DNA from: Melioribacter sp051488685 | GTDB lineage: Bacteria > Bacteroidota > Ignavibacteria > Ignavibacteriales > Melioribacteraceae | DNA length: 64,000 bases | Assembly: GCF_051488685.1 (NCBI RefSeq) | Contig: NZ_JBPSEH010000001.1 | Span: 496,001-560,000 of the forward strand | Direction of reading: 5' to 3' | In this document: in pieces, positions 9,991 through 19,182 of the stretch | Layout of the letters: each line of letters opens with the position of its first letter | Position numbering within the stretch: the first letter of the stretch is position 1 | Position numbers and translations under genes: made by a program | The notes under the pieces: model-generated | Database searches by the model: none | Told to the model about the DNA's origin: nothing | The model's input: only the letters and a program-made list of their open reading frames with translations

Positions 9991-10089
9991 ATGATTGACG
10001 ATCAATACATACAACTCTCTTTAATACTGTTGTACATTCTAATGGTTGCAGTATTGTGCCGAATGCTAATAAAAATCGGTAAAAAATAA
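9991..10089 (+). CDS. Possible 32-residue single-pass membrane peptide upstream of the efflux operon
   Basis: An ATG at 9991 opens 32 codons to TAA at 10087: MIDDQYIQLSLILLYILMV then AVLCRMLIKIGKK. It would be an acidic head, one hydrophobic helix and a basic tail, a typical N-out/C-in small membrane protein. It ends 16 nt before the TolC-like gene. No clear Shine-Dalgarno site precedes it and I know no family for it. The rest of this gap (9841-9990) holds nothing I recognise. It could be a chance reading frame, hence the low confidence. Confidence 0.3.
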   Translation: MIDDQYIQLSLILLYILMVAVLCRMLIKIGKK

Positions 10090-10105
10090 CTACGGAAAAA
10101 TTGTT

Positions 10106-11380
10106 ATGACAAAAACCAAATTGCTTTTTATTTTACTATTATTTACTTATCCTCTTGCCGCTCAATCCTACGATTCAAATCTCGAAAATCTAATCGAACG
10201 GGCAATACGGGTAAGCCCCAAACTGAAAATGCTGCGTGTCAAACAAAACATATCGGAATCAAAAATACCACAGGTTTCCAATCTGCCTGACCCGATGCTT
10301 ACATTCGGAGCTATGAATCTTCCGGTTAATTCATTTAAATTCTCACAGGAACCGATGACGTCTAAAATAATCGGACTGAGTCAAGCCGTACCTTTCCCGG
10401 GCAAATTAAACGCAGCAGAAAGAGTGCAGGCACAGGACGTGGAAATTAATCAGCAGGAAATTGACGATGCAATAAATGAAATCATCAACGAAGTCCAAAA
10501 ATATTATTACGACCTTCGATTCTATCGCGAAGCCATCCGCATTGCAAATAAGAGCAAAAATCTGCTCGCTCAAATTGCCGAGGTAGTTAGAACAAAATAT
10601 GCCGTTTCGAAAGCCAGTCAACAAAACCTGATACAAATTGAAGTGGAGATAACAAAAATCAACGACAAAATCGAAGAGTTGAAAAGTATGGAGAACTCTG
10701 CTCTAACTGCGTTAAATTCGCTGTTGTTAAAAGAACCCACATCTCCAATCGAAACGGACACTATTCCTGACATTAAACATTTAAGAATCGATTTTAACAA
10801 ATTGGTTGAAATTGCCAGAGAAAACAGACCTTTTTTAAAAGGAATTCTTCTGGCAAAAGAAAAATCTGAACTAATGGAAAAATTGTCTGAATATGAATTC
10901 TATCCGAACTTCAACTTTGCAATTCAATATTCGCAACGCGATAAACTTGCGCCGTCAAATATTGCATTAAACGATTTTCTGTCTTTTGTAGTCGGTCTGA
11001 ATATTCCCCTCGATTACGGCGGAAAGAAATCCTCTAAAGTAGAAGAAGCGAAATTAATGCAACAACTTTATACCGATCAGTACAATCTCGCACTTCAAAC
11101 TCTCTATAAAAATTTCGGTAATTCGTTAGCAAGACTAAACGAGTTCAAAGAAAGAGAAAAATTGATCGAAGACGGATTGCTACCACAAGCAATTCAATCG
11201 TTAAATGCGGCAGTTGCAAATTATCAGGTTGGCGAAATTGATTTTATCAACGTACTCGACGCACAAAATAAAGTTTATGAAATTGAAACCAATCTCTGCA
11301 GAATAAGAACTAATTTCTTTAAGGAAATATCGCAACTCGAATTTTTAATCGGCAAAAGAATCAATAAGGAGCAATTCTGA
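10106..11380 (+). CDS. TolC-family outer membrane channel of a Cus/Czc heavy-metal efflux system
   Basis: The 424-residue protein has the signal peptide MTKTKLLFILLLFTYPLAAQ and the two internally similar halves of the outer membrane efflux protein family: long heptad-rich helices with periplasmic tip motifs, e.g. GLSQAVPFPGKLNAAERVQA in the first half and LNIPLDYGGKKSSKVEEAK in the second. The VPFPGK/IPLDYGGK pair is typical of CusC/CzcC-like proteins. It forms a trimeric channel through the outer membrane that receives metal ions from the adaptor and pump encoded next. Its TGA overlaps the adaptor's ATG by one base at 11380, showing translational coupling. Confidence 0.9.
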   Translation: MTKTKLLFILLLFTYPLAAQSYDSNLENLIERAIRVSPKLKMLRVKQNISESKIPQVSNLPDPMLTFGAMNLPVNSFKFSQEPMTSKIIGLSQAVPFPGKLNAAERVQAQDVEINQQEIDDAINEIINEVQKYYYDLRFYREAIRIANKSKNLLAQIAEVVRTKYAVSKASQQNLIQIEVEITKINDKIEELKSMENSALTALNSLLLKEPTSPIETDTIPDIKHLRIDFNKLVEIARENRPFLKGILLAKEKSELMEKLSEYEFYPNFNFAIQYSQRDKLAPSNIALNDFLSFVVGLNIPLDYGGKKSSKVEEAKLMQQLYTDQYNLALQTLYKNFGNSLARLNEFKEREKLIEDGLLPQAIQSLNAAVANYQVGEIDFINVLDAQNKVYEIETNLCRIRTNFFKEISQLEFLIGKRINKEQF

Positions 11381-13062
11381 TGAACAAGAAAACAATTATA
11401 ATCGTATTAATTGCGCTTGGAATATCAGCTGCCGGATATTTTCTGTTTGCAACAAAAGAGAGTATTCAAATAACGGGAAATAAAACGGAGATGAAACAAC
11501 TATGGACCTGCGGAATGCATCCTGAGATAATTATGGAAGAGCCGGGCAACTGCCCGATATGCGGAATGAAATTAGTCCCCAAAAAAGGAACGGGCAAAAC
11601 GACTGGCGAAAGGAAAATTCTCTATTGGCGCGCTCCGATGGACCCGAACGAAATTTATGACCATCCCGGCAAATCGAAAATGGGCATGGAACTGGTTCCG
11701 GTTTATGAAGACGAAGCTGGTTCATCAGGTATTGTTACAATAGACCCCGCCGTCGTTCAGAACATGAACGTTAAGACCGAAAAAGTAAAATCGATGAAAC
11801 TCTCGAACATAGTCGTTACAAACGGAATTCTTACTACAAACGAGCAAACCGATTATATTGTGACGACAAGGGTCAACGGATGGATTGATAAACTATATAT
11901 TAATTACACAGGACAAAAAGTAAACAAAGGCGACAGGTTAATGGACATCTATTCGCCCGAACTTGTTGCAGCTCAGCAGGAATTATTATCCGCAATCGCA
12001 TATAAAAAAGCCGTAAGCAATACCGACATTAATGACATCCTTGATAGCGGGGATATGCTCATCAAGAATGCAATCAGGAAATTACAGCTTCTGGAAATAT
12101 CCGACTCCGACATAAAAAAACTCATAGAGACAAAAGAAGTTAAAACCTATGCAACTCTTTACGCTCAAAAAAACGGAACCGTAATTTCAAAGAATATACT
12201 TGAGGGACAAAAAGTTATGCCCGGGATGCCGTTGCTGCACATTTCGGACCTTTCGCTTTTGTGGTTGACTGCCGATATATACGAATACGAACTTTCAAAA
12301 ATTCAGTTAGGCTCAAAAGCTGAGATCCGTTTTAATTTTTTGCCGGATAAAACATTTACAGGTAAAATAAGCTTTATCTATCCGACTGTAGAACCCAAAA
12401 CAAGAACAGCAAAACTTAGAATTGATATCCCAAATAAAAACGACTTGTTAAAACCCGCAATGCTTGCAAATGTCACAATATACGGCAAGGACCTGGGTGT
12501 TAAACCCGTAGTTCCCGAAAATGCAGTAATTCGCAGCGGCAAAAAAGATATTGTTATTATTGCACTGGGAGAAGGTAAATTCAAACCGCAGGAGATAAAA
12601 CTCGGAGGATATTCAGACGGTTATTATCAGGTTCTCCATGGTTTAACCGAAGGAACTACAATTGTTACATCTGCTCAGTTCCTCATCGATTCGGAAAGCA
12701 ATCTTCGAGCGGCAGTAAATCAATTTACTTCCGGAACTTCCGAAGAAATCAATTCTTCACATGATACCACAACTTCTCACAATATGAAGAGCGACGCTGT
12801 ACACAATTTTCACTCGAATGATAATTTGAAAAATGTCGATATAAAGAACGAGAAGAAGACCGAATCGATCATTCGGGAAGGCATTATTGATTTAACTGCA
12901 ATCGACAAGAACAAAGACGGGAAAGTATATCAGGATTTAATGGACTGGAACGTAATCTCGGACGAACCGGGGAGATGCCCGATTTGTAATATGTATTTAT
13001 CCGAAGTAACAATCAGAGAAGCTAAACAAAATTTAATCGAACACGGTTTCCAGGTTAAGTAA
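11380..13062 (+). CDS. cusB: RND efflux periplasmic adaptor (CusB-like) with extra heavy-metal-binding segments
   Basis: The 560-residue adaptor has an N-terminal membrane anchor (IIIVLIALGISAAGYFLF), then an HMBD-type site WTCGMHPEIIMEEPGNCPICG (from about residue 43) followed by MKLVPK, and a second, decayed copy (YWRAPMDPNE...GKSKMGMELVP) that has lost its cysteines. The membrane-fusion core follows: barrel-sandwich halves around residues 165-300 (RVNGWIDKLYINYTGQKVNKG) and a beta-barrel region (LRIDIPNKNDLLKPAMLANV). After the core comes a His/Ser-rich linker (HDTTTSHNMKSDAVHNFHSN) and a C-terminal module with DKNKDGKVYQ near residue 509 and CPIC at C533/C536, which is repeated in the small secreted protein at 16532. 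It links pump to outer channel and probably hands over Cu(I)/Ag(I). Ion identity is inferred from family. Gene symbol follows the closest family. Confidence 0.88.
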   Translation: MNKKTIIIVLIALGISAAGYFLFATKESIQITGNKTEMKQLWTCGMHPEIIMEEPGNCPICGMKLVPKKGTGKTTGERKILYWRAPMDPNEIYDHPGKSKMGMELVPVYEDEAGSSGIVTIDPAVVQNMNVKTEKVKSMKLSNIVVTNGILTTNEQTDYIVTTRVNGWIDKLYINYTGQKVNKGDRLMDIYSPELVAAQQELLSAIAYKKAVSNTDINDILDSGDMLIKNAIRKLQLLEISDSDIKKLIETKEVKTYATLYAQKNGTVISKNILEGQKVMPGMPLLHISDLSLLWLTADIYEYELSKIQLGSKAEIRFNFLPDKTFTGKISFIYPTVEPKTRTAKLRIDIPNKNDLLKPAMLANVTIYGKDLGVKPVVPENAVIRSGKKDIVIIALGEGKFKPQEIKLGGYSDGYYQVLHGLTEGTTIVTSAQFLIDSESNLRAAVNQFTSGTSEEINSSHDTTTSHNMKSDAVHNFHSNDNLKNVDIKNEKKTESIIREGIIDLTAIDKNKDGKVYQDLMDWNVISDEPGRCPICNMYLSEVTIREAKQNLIEHGFQVK

Positions 13063-13076
13063 ATAAGGAGCTTCTG

Positions 13077-16000
13077 ATGTATACCGATGAAAAACAAAAA
13101 GAAGGTTTAATTGCCAAATTAATAGAATGGTCTTTGAATAATAAGTTTCTTGTTATTCTTTTCACTGTGGCTCTAATCTTAGGAGGAGTTTGGTCTATAG
13201 TAAACACCAAAATAGACGCCCTTCCCGATTTGAGCGACGTTCAGGTAATTATCTATACCGAATACCCCGGACAGGGTCCACGCATCGTTGAAGATCAAGT
13301 AACTTATCCACTTACAACAAAAATGCTTTCAGTGCCTTATGCTAAGGACGTACGCGGATATTCATTTTTCGGATTCTCGATGGTGTATATAATATTTGAA
13401 GACGGCACCGACATTTATTGGGCAAGAAGCAGAGTATTAGAATATCTTTCTAGTCTCAGCAATACACTGCCTCAAGGAGTTTCACCTCAATTAGGACCCG
13501 ATGCTACAGGCCTCGGCTGGGTCTATCAGTATGTTCTTAATTCCGATAAAAGAAGTCTACAGGAACTCAGGTCGATACAGGACTTTTTCCTCAAATACGA
13601 ACTTTCGTCGATACCGGGCGTCTCAGAAGTTGCAAGCATTGGTGGATATGTTAAACAGTACCAGGTTAATGTAGACCCGACAAAACTTGCTGCTTATAAT
13701 ATCCCACTCCAAAAAATTAGAACGGCTATACAGAGAAGTAATAATGACGTAGGTGGCAGACTAATTGAAATGGGCGAAACCGAATTTATGGTAAGAGGTT
13801 TAGGCTATATAAAAAGTATTGACGACCTTAAAAATATTTCGATAGGAGTATCGCCCAACACAGGAACGCCTGTTTACCTCAAAGATGTAGCTACAATTAA
13901 TATTGGTCCGGAACTACGAAGAGGGCTTGCTGACTGGAACGGTGAAGGAGAAACTGTAGGAGGAATAATTGTACTCCGCTATGGCGAAGATGCGCTTACT
14001 GTAATCAACAGAGTAAAAGAACGACTCGAAGAGTTAAAAAAATCTTTGCCCGATGATGTTAAAATCGAAACTGCATACGACCGTTCATCGCTAATCTACA
14101 GCGCCATTGACAATCTAAAAGGGAAATTGCTGGAAGAAACACTTATTGTTGCCCTAGTTATAATTGCTTTTCTTCTTCATATCCGCAGTTCATTCGTAGC
14201 TATATTTACATTACCCACTGCTGTTCTACTCTCTTTTATAATTATGAAATTACAGGGTATCAATGCCAATATAATGTCGCTTGGTGGTATTGCAATTGCC
14301 ATAGGAGCAATGGTAGATGCTTCGATTGTACTAGTAGAAAATGCTGCCAAACATCTATCAGAAGAATACGACAAGCCGCCAGAAAAACAAAGACCACACT
14401 GGAAAATAATTGCCGATTCTGCTAAAGAGGTGGGTCCTTCTATCTTTTATTCTCTTTTAGTAATTACCATCTCATTTCTGCCAGTCTTTACGCTTGAACA
14501 GCAAGAAGGAAGATTATTTAAGCCGCTGGCATTTACCAAAACTTATGCAATGGCAGGGGCGGCAATTTTAGCAGTTACTATTGTTCCAATTTTGCTCGGC
14601 TATTTTGTGCGTGGGCGAATGCGTAAGGAAGAAGATAATCCGATTACGAAAATCCTAATCAAAATTTATCATCCTATTGTAGACTTTGTTATACGTAAAA
14701 GATGGTGGGTAATATCGACTGCATTAATATTAATTTTACTTACAATTTATCCTTATTCAAAATTAGGTTCCGAATTCATGCCGCCTTTATATGAGGGCGA
14801 CTTGCTCTATATGCCCACAACTTTACCAGGAATATCAATAACGAAAGCTCGCGAGCTATTACAACAGACCGATAAAATTATCAAGTCGTTTCCAGAAGTA
14901 GAATCAGTATTTGGTAAAATTGGACGAGCCGAAACTGCAACAGATCCCGCACCACTTACGATGATAGAAACAACAATCAGGTTAAAACCACAGAATCAAT
15001 GGCGAAAAGGGATGACTCCCGATAAATTGATAGAAGAACTTAACACAGCCATACAAATTCCCGGACTAACAAATGCCTGGACTATGCCTATCAAAACACG
15101 CATTGATATGTTATCAACTGGCTTTAAAACACCTGTAGGAATTAAAGTGGCTGGACCCGACTTAAATAAACTTGAAGAGATTGGAAAAAAAATAGAATCG
15201 ATCGCCAGAACGATACCAGGAACTCGTTCTGTTTATGCCGAAAGATCTGTAGGAGGTAATTATATTGACTTCAAAATAGATCGAAATTCTATTGCACGCT
15301 ATGGGCTCTCGGTGGCTGATGTCCAAGACGTTTTTATGTCGGCTGTAGGCGGAATGAATATAACAAAAACTGTCGAAGGTCTCGAAAGATACCCGGTAAA
15401 TCTTCGCTATTTGAGAGACTATCGTGAAAATATCGAAGCTTTAAGACGAGTTCTTGTTCCTCTCCCCTCTGGAGGAAACGTCCCACTAGAAGAACTGGGC
15501 CAAATTGAAATTAAAAAGGGACCGGCAAGTATAAAATCCGAAAATGCACGACCCAACACCTGGGTTTATATTGACTTGAATCAAGATGCCGATATAGGTA
15601 CTTATATTAAACAAGCAAAAGAAATACTCGGGAAAAAATTACAATTGCCAGCAGATTACTCGATAAAATGGTCGGGACAATATGAGTACATGGAAAGGTC
15701 GTCTAGACACTTGATGATGGTAGTGCCGCTTACGCTTTTAATTGTTATCGTGCTTTTGTATATGAATACTAAATCAGCCTGGAAAACTGGAGTGGTCTTA
15801 CTGGCACTTCCTTTTTCGATGGTTGGAGCTATCTGGTACTTGTACCTCGCAGGTTATAATTTGAGCGTTGCTGTTTGGGTGGGCATTATAGCGCTGCTGG
15901 GAGTAGACGCCGAAACTGGCGTTATAATGTTGCTATATCTCGATCTGGCGTATGAAAAATATAAAAAGGAAGGAATGATGAATTCACTTACCGACCTTAG

Positions 16001-16256
16001 AAATTCGATCTTTGAAGGGGCCGTCAAAAGAATTCGTCCCAAAATGATGACGGTGCTTACAACACTGCTTGGCTTGTTGCCAATTATCATTGGCATTGGT
16101 ACCGGCTCAGACGTTATGAAAAGAATTGCCGCACCGATGGTCGGTGGAATTATCACGAGCATGATAATGGAATTGACAGTTTATCCAGCTATCTACTATT
16201 CAATCAAGAAAAGAGAAATTATCAAAAACAATCTTACATATCTGTCAAATGATTGA
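13077..16256 (+). CDS. cusA: CusA/CzcA-family heavy-metal RND efflux pump
   Basis: The 1059-residue inner-membrane pump has the usual HME-RND length and 12-helix plan with two large periplasmic loops. Signature sequences include ALPDLSDVQVIIYTEYPGQ (N-terminal loop), GAMVDASIVLVENAAKHL (helix 4, proton-relay Asp), TKTRIDMLSTGFKTPVGIK (the TRIDM segment is typical of CusA/CzcA) and GVDAETGVIMLLYLD in helix 10. It drives proton-coupled export of metal ions through the adaptor and TolC partner. A 14-nt gap with AAGGAG separates it from the adaptor gene. The A-E-T-G-V-I-M-L helix agrees more with Cu/Ag pumps than Co/Zn/Cd pumps, but I hold the ion assignment loosely. The 275 nt after it contain only an AT-rich leader for the next gene. 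Confidence 0.93.
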   Translation: MYTDEKQKEGLIAKLIEWSLNNKFLVILFTVALILGGVWSIVNTKIDALPDLSDVQVIIYTEYPGQGPRIVEDQVTYPLTTKMLSVPYAKDVRGYSFFGFSMVYIIFEDGTDIYWARSRVLEYLSSLSNTLPQGVSPQLGPDATGLGWVYQYVLNSDKRSLQELRSIQDFFLKYELSSIPGVSEVASIGGYVKQYQVNVDPTKLAAYNIPLQKIRTAIQRSNNDVGGRLIEMGETEFMVRGLGYIKSIDDLKNISIGVSPNTGTPVYLKDVATINIGPELRRGLADWNGEGETVGGIIVLRYGEDALTVINRVKERLEELKKSLPDDVKIETAYDRSSLIYSAIDNLKGKLLEETLIVALVIIAFLLHIRSSFVAIFTLPTAVLLSFIIMKLQGINANIMSLGGIAIAIGAMVDASIVLVENAAKHLSEEYDKPPEKQRPHWKIIADSAKEVGPSIFYSLLVITISFLPVFTLEQQEGRLFKPLAFTKTYAMAGAAILAVTIVPILLGYFVRGRMRKEEDNPITKILIKIYHPIVDFVIRKRWWVISTALILILLTIYPYSKLGSEFMPPLYEGDLLYMPTTLPGISITKARELLQQTDKIIKSFPEVESVFGKIGRAETATDPAPLTMIETTIRLKPQNQWRKGMTPDKLIEELNTAIQIPGLTNAWTMPIKTRIDMLSTGFKTPVGIKVAGPDLNKLEEIGKKIESIARTIPGTRSVYAERSVGGNYIDFKIDRNSIARYGLSVADVQDVFMSAVGGMNITKTVEGLERYPVNLRYLRDYRENIEALRRVLVPLPSGGNVPLEELGQIEIKKGPASIKSENARPNTWVYIDLNQDADIGTYIKQAKEILGKKLQLPADYSIKWSGQYEYMERSSRHLMMVVPLTLLIVIVLLYMNTKSAWKTGVVLLALPFSMVGAIWYLYLAGYNLSVAVWVGIIALLGVDAETGVIMLLYLDLAYEKYKKEGMMNSLTDLRNSIFEGAVKRIRPKMMTVLTTLLGLLPIIIGIGTGSDVMKRIAAPMVGGIITSMIMELTVYPAIYYSIKKREIIKNNLTYLSND

Positions 16257-16531
16257 TAATAATTTCATAATGAAAGAGTTATCTTTTGGTATAATTTTAA
16301 AGCGCCTGTTCGCAAAGTCAAATTTTTAAAACAGCGTATAAAATTAATTTTTTAAGAATATTGCTTTATAAAATGTTATCGGCTAATTTTGCTGCCCGTT
16401 TATATCCTTGCGCAGAAGCCGTAAACGTTGTTCAGGAATTTTTTGTTATTTAGAATAAAATTATTCTGGGATAAATCGGTTGCGTATAATAAAGTAAATT
16501 ATCAATTAACAAATATAAAAAGGAGTAAATT

Positions 16532-17023
16532 ATGAAAACCCTCAAATCAGCTTTGATTATTTTAATAACGGTATATACAATGGGCATTCAAGCTCAGGAT
16601 AAAAAGGAGAATCACGAAGCAAAATGTCAAATGATGGTCGAAAAGATCCAAAAGACCGACGCAAACATGGATGGTAAAGTATTTGCCTGTCCAAAATGTG
16701 AAGTTTATCAGGATGAAGCCGAAAAGTGTTCTAAATGCGGAGGCGAATTGCACGAAATGACTGTCGACGAATTGCACAAGGCAATTTGTGCAAAAGATGA
16801 AGCTCACCATCATAAAATGGAAATGAAGTCTGCTAAGGACTTGGATAAAAATAAAGATGGTAAAGTATTCCAGTGTAATATGTGCGCCAATGAAATTTCG
16901 GACGCGGCCGGCGAATGTCCTGCATGCGGTATGAAATTAACGGAAGTTTCTGTTGAGAAAGCTCAACAAAACCTGAGCAGGTCAAAAGAAAAGATCGAAA
17001 TGAAAAAGAAAGAAGCAAAATAA
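16532..17023 (+). CDS. Small secreted Cys-rich protein with two EF-hand-like/CxxC modules
   Basis: The 163-residue protein has the signal peptide MKTLKSALIILITVYTMGIQAQ and an AAAAAGGAG ribosome site. Two tandem modules follow. Each has an EF-hand-like loop (D43-A-N-M-D-G48; D105-K-N-K-D-G110) followed by two CxxC pairs (C53/C56 + C66/C69; C115/C118 + C129/C132), so each module resembles a zinc ribbon or rubredoxin-like metal site. A His/Met cluster (HHHKMEM, residues 92-98) joins them. The second module closely matches the C-terminus of the CusB-like adaptor (LTEVSVEKAQQNL versus LSEVTIREAKQNL). It lies 275 nt downstream of cusA on the same strand and probably binds metal in the periplasm. 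Function is inferred from sharing and context; I know no characterised homologue. Confidence 0.75.
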   Translation: MKTLKSALIILITVYTMGIQAQDKKENHEAKCQMMVEKIQKTDANMDGKVFACPKCEVYQDEAEKCSKCGGELHEMTVDELHKAICAKDEAHHHKMEMKSAKDLDKNKDGKVFQCNMCANEISDAAGECPACGMKLTEVSVEKAQQNLSRSKEKIEMKKKEAK

Positions 17024-17030
17024 TTGAGAG

Positions 17031-17064
17031 AAAGCCCGTCACAATCAAGAGTGACGGGCTTTTT
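17031..17064 (+). terminator. Terminator between convergent genes
   Basis: Stem AAAGCCCGTCAC (17031-17042) / GTGACGGGCTTT (17051-17062) around an 8-nt loop, followed by TT on the + strand and, read in reverse, by a short T-run formed by the opposite A-stretch. It serves the small metal-binding gene and probably also the convergent 17063-17299 gene. Confidence 0.85.
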
Positions 17065-17299
17065 AACAACCACATACGTTAGACATTCTAACAGAAATTA
17101 TAAATTTTGTTTTATCATATTCGCTGTCAAAGATGTTTTTTAATAAAGAAAATATTTTATTTGCCTCACCTTTTACTAAAGTCGACATTTCGCCTATCTT
17201 AAATTCAAGATCGCTTTTTCTTATAATTTCAAGAACACGTTCAACATCGGCGATGTAATCTTCAGAACCAAGAGGTATAAATGCAATTTCGCAAGTCAT
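17063..17299 (-). CDS. Thiamine-binding-like (MTH1187/YkoF family) small protein
   Basis: From the ATG at 17299 the protein is 78 residues, beginning MTCEIAFIPLGSEDY. I prefer this start because it gives an ATGA overlap with the upstream methyltransferase and has a GAAGAAAA ribosome site; the in-frame ATG at 17314 would add five residues inside that gene. The pattern (I-P-L-G near the N-terminus, EFKIGEMSTLVKGE in the middle) matches the MTH1187/YkoF ferredoxin-like family, whose members bind thiamine or related small molecules. The C-terminus NVCGC is unusual and could bind metal or be redox active. Co-transcribed with the methyltransferase. Ligand unknown. Confidence 0.7.
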   Translation of the reverse strand: MTCEIAFIPLGSEDYIADVERVLEIIRKSDLEFKIGEMSTLVKGEANKIFSLLKNIFDSEYDKTKFIISVRMSNVCGC

Positions 17300-17967
17300 A
17301 ATTTTTTCTTCCATAACGCTGCAATGAATCCTGGTTTGTTTTTATTTGAATAAATTTTTTCTTTTTCAAGAGATGGTTCGTTTTCGTCAGGTGGAGTATA
17401 TAATGTTTCTTTAATATCAATCAGTTCGCCAGTATGAATCGAGCGGATTTCGTCGATACCAAGTAATCTGGCATATTTAAAAACTGTGTTTTCCTTGAAG
17501 TAATTCGACTGATAAAGTTCACCCCAGTTGCTATTTTTATTTATAAATCCGATTACAATTTTACCGCCGGGTTTAACAACTCTGAATATTTCATTGACTC
17601 CTTTTTGCCAATTATCAAAAAATTCAACCGCAGCCACGCAAACAGCCGCATCAAAAAGATCGTCCTCAAAAGGCAATTTGGTAACATCGGCAAATAAAAA
17701 ATTCACTTTTAAATTACGATATCGAGCTTTTTCAATGGCAATGTCAATCATTTTTTTAGAATTATCTACACCTGTTACATTGCAGCCCAATGCAGCTAAT
17801 TCGAGCGAATAATTACCCGTGCCGCAACCGACATCGATTATACTTTCACCCTTTGTCGCATTAAGGAGCGAAAAGATGGCTCGTCTTTCAAGACGATCAA
17901 CAAAATTGCCCAGCGGCGTTTCGTACCATTGGTCGTAATTATCCGCTTCTGTATCAAATATTGCCAT
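17296..17967 (-). CDS. Class I SAM-dependent methyltransferase
   Basis: The 223-residue protein has a Methyltransf_11/25-type fold: motif I IIDVGCGTGNYSLELA near residue 42, motif II acidic residue in VTGVDNSKKMIDIA, LFADVTKLPFEDDLFDAAVC (post II/III) and VVKPGGKIVIGFINKNS (motif IV region). The N-terminus AIFDTEADNYDQWYETPLG resembles UbiE-like small-molecule methyltransferases. The substrate is not evident. It is translationally coupled by an ATGA overlap to the thiamine-binding-like gene, and together they lie beside the metal efflux cluster without an obvious functional link. Confidence 0.85.
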   Translation of the reverse strand: MAIFDTEADNYDQWYETPLGNFVDRLERRAIFSLLNATKGESIIDVGCGTGNYSLELAALGCNVTGVDNSKKMIDIAIEKARYRNLKVNFLFADVTKLPFEDDLFDAAVCVAAVEFFDNWQKGVNEIFRVVKPGGKIVIGFINKNSNWGELYQSNYFKENTVFKYARLLGIDEIRSIHTGELIDIKETLYTPPDENEPSLEKEKIYSNKNKPGFIAALWKKKL

Positions 17968-18531
17968 TTGATTTCTATCCTAGATATAAATAAATATTCT
18001 ATCTTTTTGATTCATCTTATTCTCGCACAATAAACAAGGATAAACTAAATGAATTAGCAAACGCGTAAACCAAACAAAATCGTTAATTTAATCGATAAAC
18101 AAATTACGTCATTAAATACTACAAAAAATTTCTAAAAATCTCCGCTTTTACAATAGTACTCTTGTAAAATCATTAAGTGAACCGACATCTTCGCATCGGT
18201 TCATGAAATAGTAATCTTTTTGAGTTACGTATGAATTCTTATAATTTATTTGACGAAGTGTAAACCATTATGTGTATCGAGTTTTTCTTCTGCAATGTCG
18301 ATAATCACCAGTTTGAAATTTTTATTGCTTTTTTATTTGGGAGCAATAAATTACAATTTCATTAATTATTCAGACTGCCTCATTTTTCCTGTCTTTCCCA
18401 GAGCTGCTTTCGACTCAATTTTGTAAACATGTAAATCGATTAATCCTGTTTCAATTTCACACAATCAGCTTTAAATACAAACAAGACAAACTATTAGTAA
18501 CCTTTGAACGTATTATATAATTCAAGTTCTT
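17968..18531. other. Gene-poor 564-nt stretch
   Basis: No convincing reading frame on either strand. The only structure I see is an inverted repeat TGAACCGA (18178-18185) / TCGGTTCA (18196-18203) with a 10-nt loop, followed 15 nt later by CTTTTT; it could be a terminator of a lost or untranslated transcript on the + strand. The rest is AT-rich. Confidence 0.5.
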
Positions 18532-18771
18532 TTACTTATTGTATTCATTCAGAGCAAGTTTTTCGAGTTCACGTTTTAATTCCTTTGGCAATATTACTGT
18601 ATCGTAATACTTACCGTCTTTTCCTTTTTCGTTTGGAGCGGATACAAACAGCCCATTCGACCCGCTAACGAGACGGAACCCTTTTATAACAATTTCTTCA
18701 TCTGTTTGAATATCGAAAAAGGCAGCAGTTTTACCTCCGCTTTGAACCTTATTCATTCTTACTATTTTCAT
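18532..18771 (-). CDS. SpoVG-family protein
   Basis: The 79-residue protein has an excellent ribosome site (TTAGGAGC) upstream of the ATG. The segment EEIVIKGFRLVSGSNGLFV then SAPNEKGKDGKYYDTV matches the SpoVG core (V-I-K-G-x-R-I-I-x-G-x-x-G-L-F-V-x-x-P-x-R-K/x-x-D-G-x-Y). SpoVG proteins are small nucleic-acid-binding regulators known from Firmicutes and spirochaetes, and SpoVG-like proteins occur more widely. Here it stands alone between gene-poor stretches, ahead of two unknown small genes and the CRISPR array. Target and role unknown. Confidence 0.7.
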   Translation of the reverse strand: MKIVRMNKVQSGGKTAAFFDIQTDEEIVIKGFRLVSGSNGLFVSAPNEKGKDGKYYDTVILPKELKRELEKLALNEYNK

Positions 18772-19182
18772 TTTTGCTCCTAATTATGATGATTAATTAT
18801 TTATAAGAAAGGATAAAAACTTGAAGCGAGTTAACAAGTAGCTTCATATTGTACCATCTGCCCTTCTTTTGCAAATCAAGATAATTATTTTTTTAATTTT
18901 TGTCTACATAATTACAAATGTAAGAGAGTATTTAATCAAACATACTGAATAAAAGGAGAATTAGAGTTAGTGAATTGATTTTAAGCAATTTTAATTTCTG
19001 GCGCCCCTGAATTTTAAAAAAAAGAAGACATAGTTACTTGTAAAATAATTTTAGATGACTGCCCTTTATGGTACATATCCGCTTATGAAAAGTGCATTTA
19101 ATACACATTTTTGGTGTGTTAGAATGCTACAATTTCATTATGTCAGACTTTCTTTAGAAAAAGAAATCATACGTAAGTAATT
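18772..19182. other. Gene-poor 411-nt stretch upstream of the SpoVG-like gene
   Basis: No gene recognised. It must hold the promoter of the SpoVG-like gene (- strand). A weak inverted repeat around ACACATTTTTGGTGTGT (about 19110-19127) is visible; I see no repeat family or RNA. Confidence 0.4.

Noticed and set aside
17968..18531. Riboswitch or small RNA in the gap upstream of the methyltransferase
   Set aside because: Only one simple hairpin is visible; no conserved riboswitch core could be recognised by eye.
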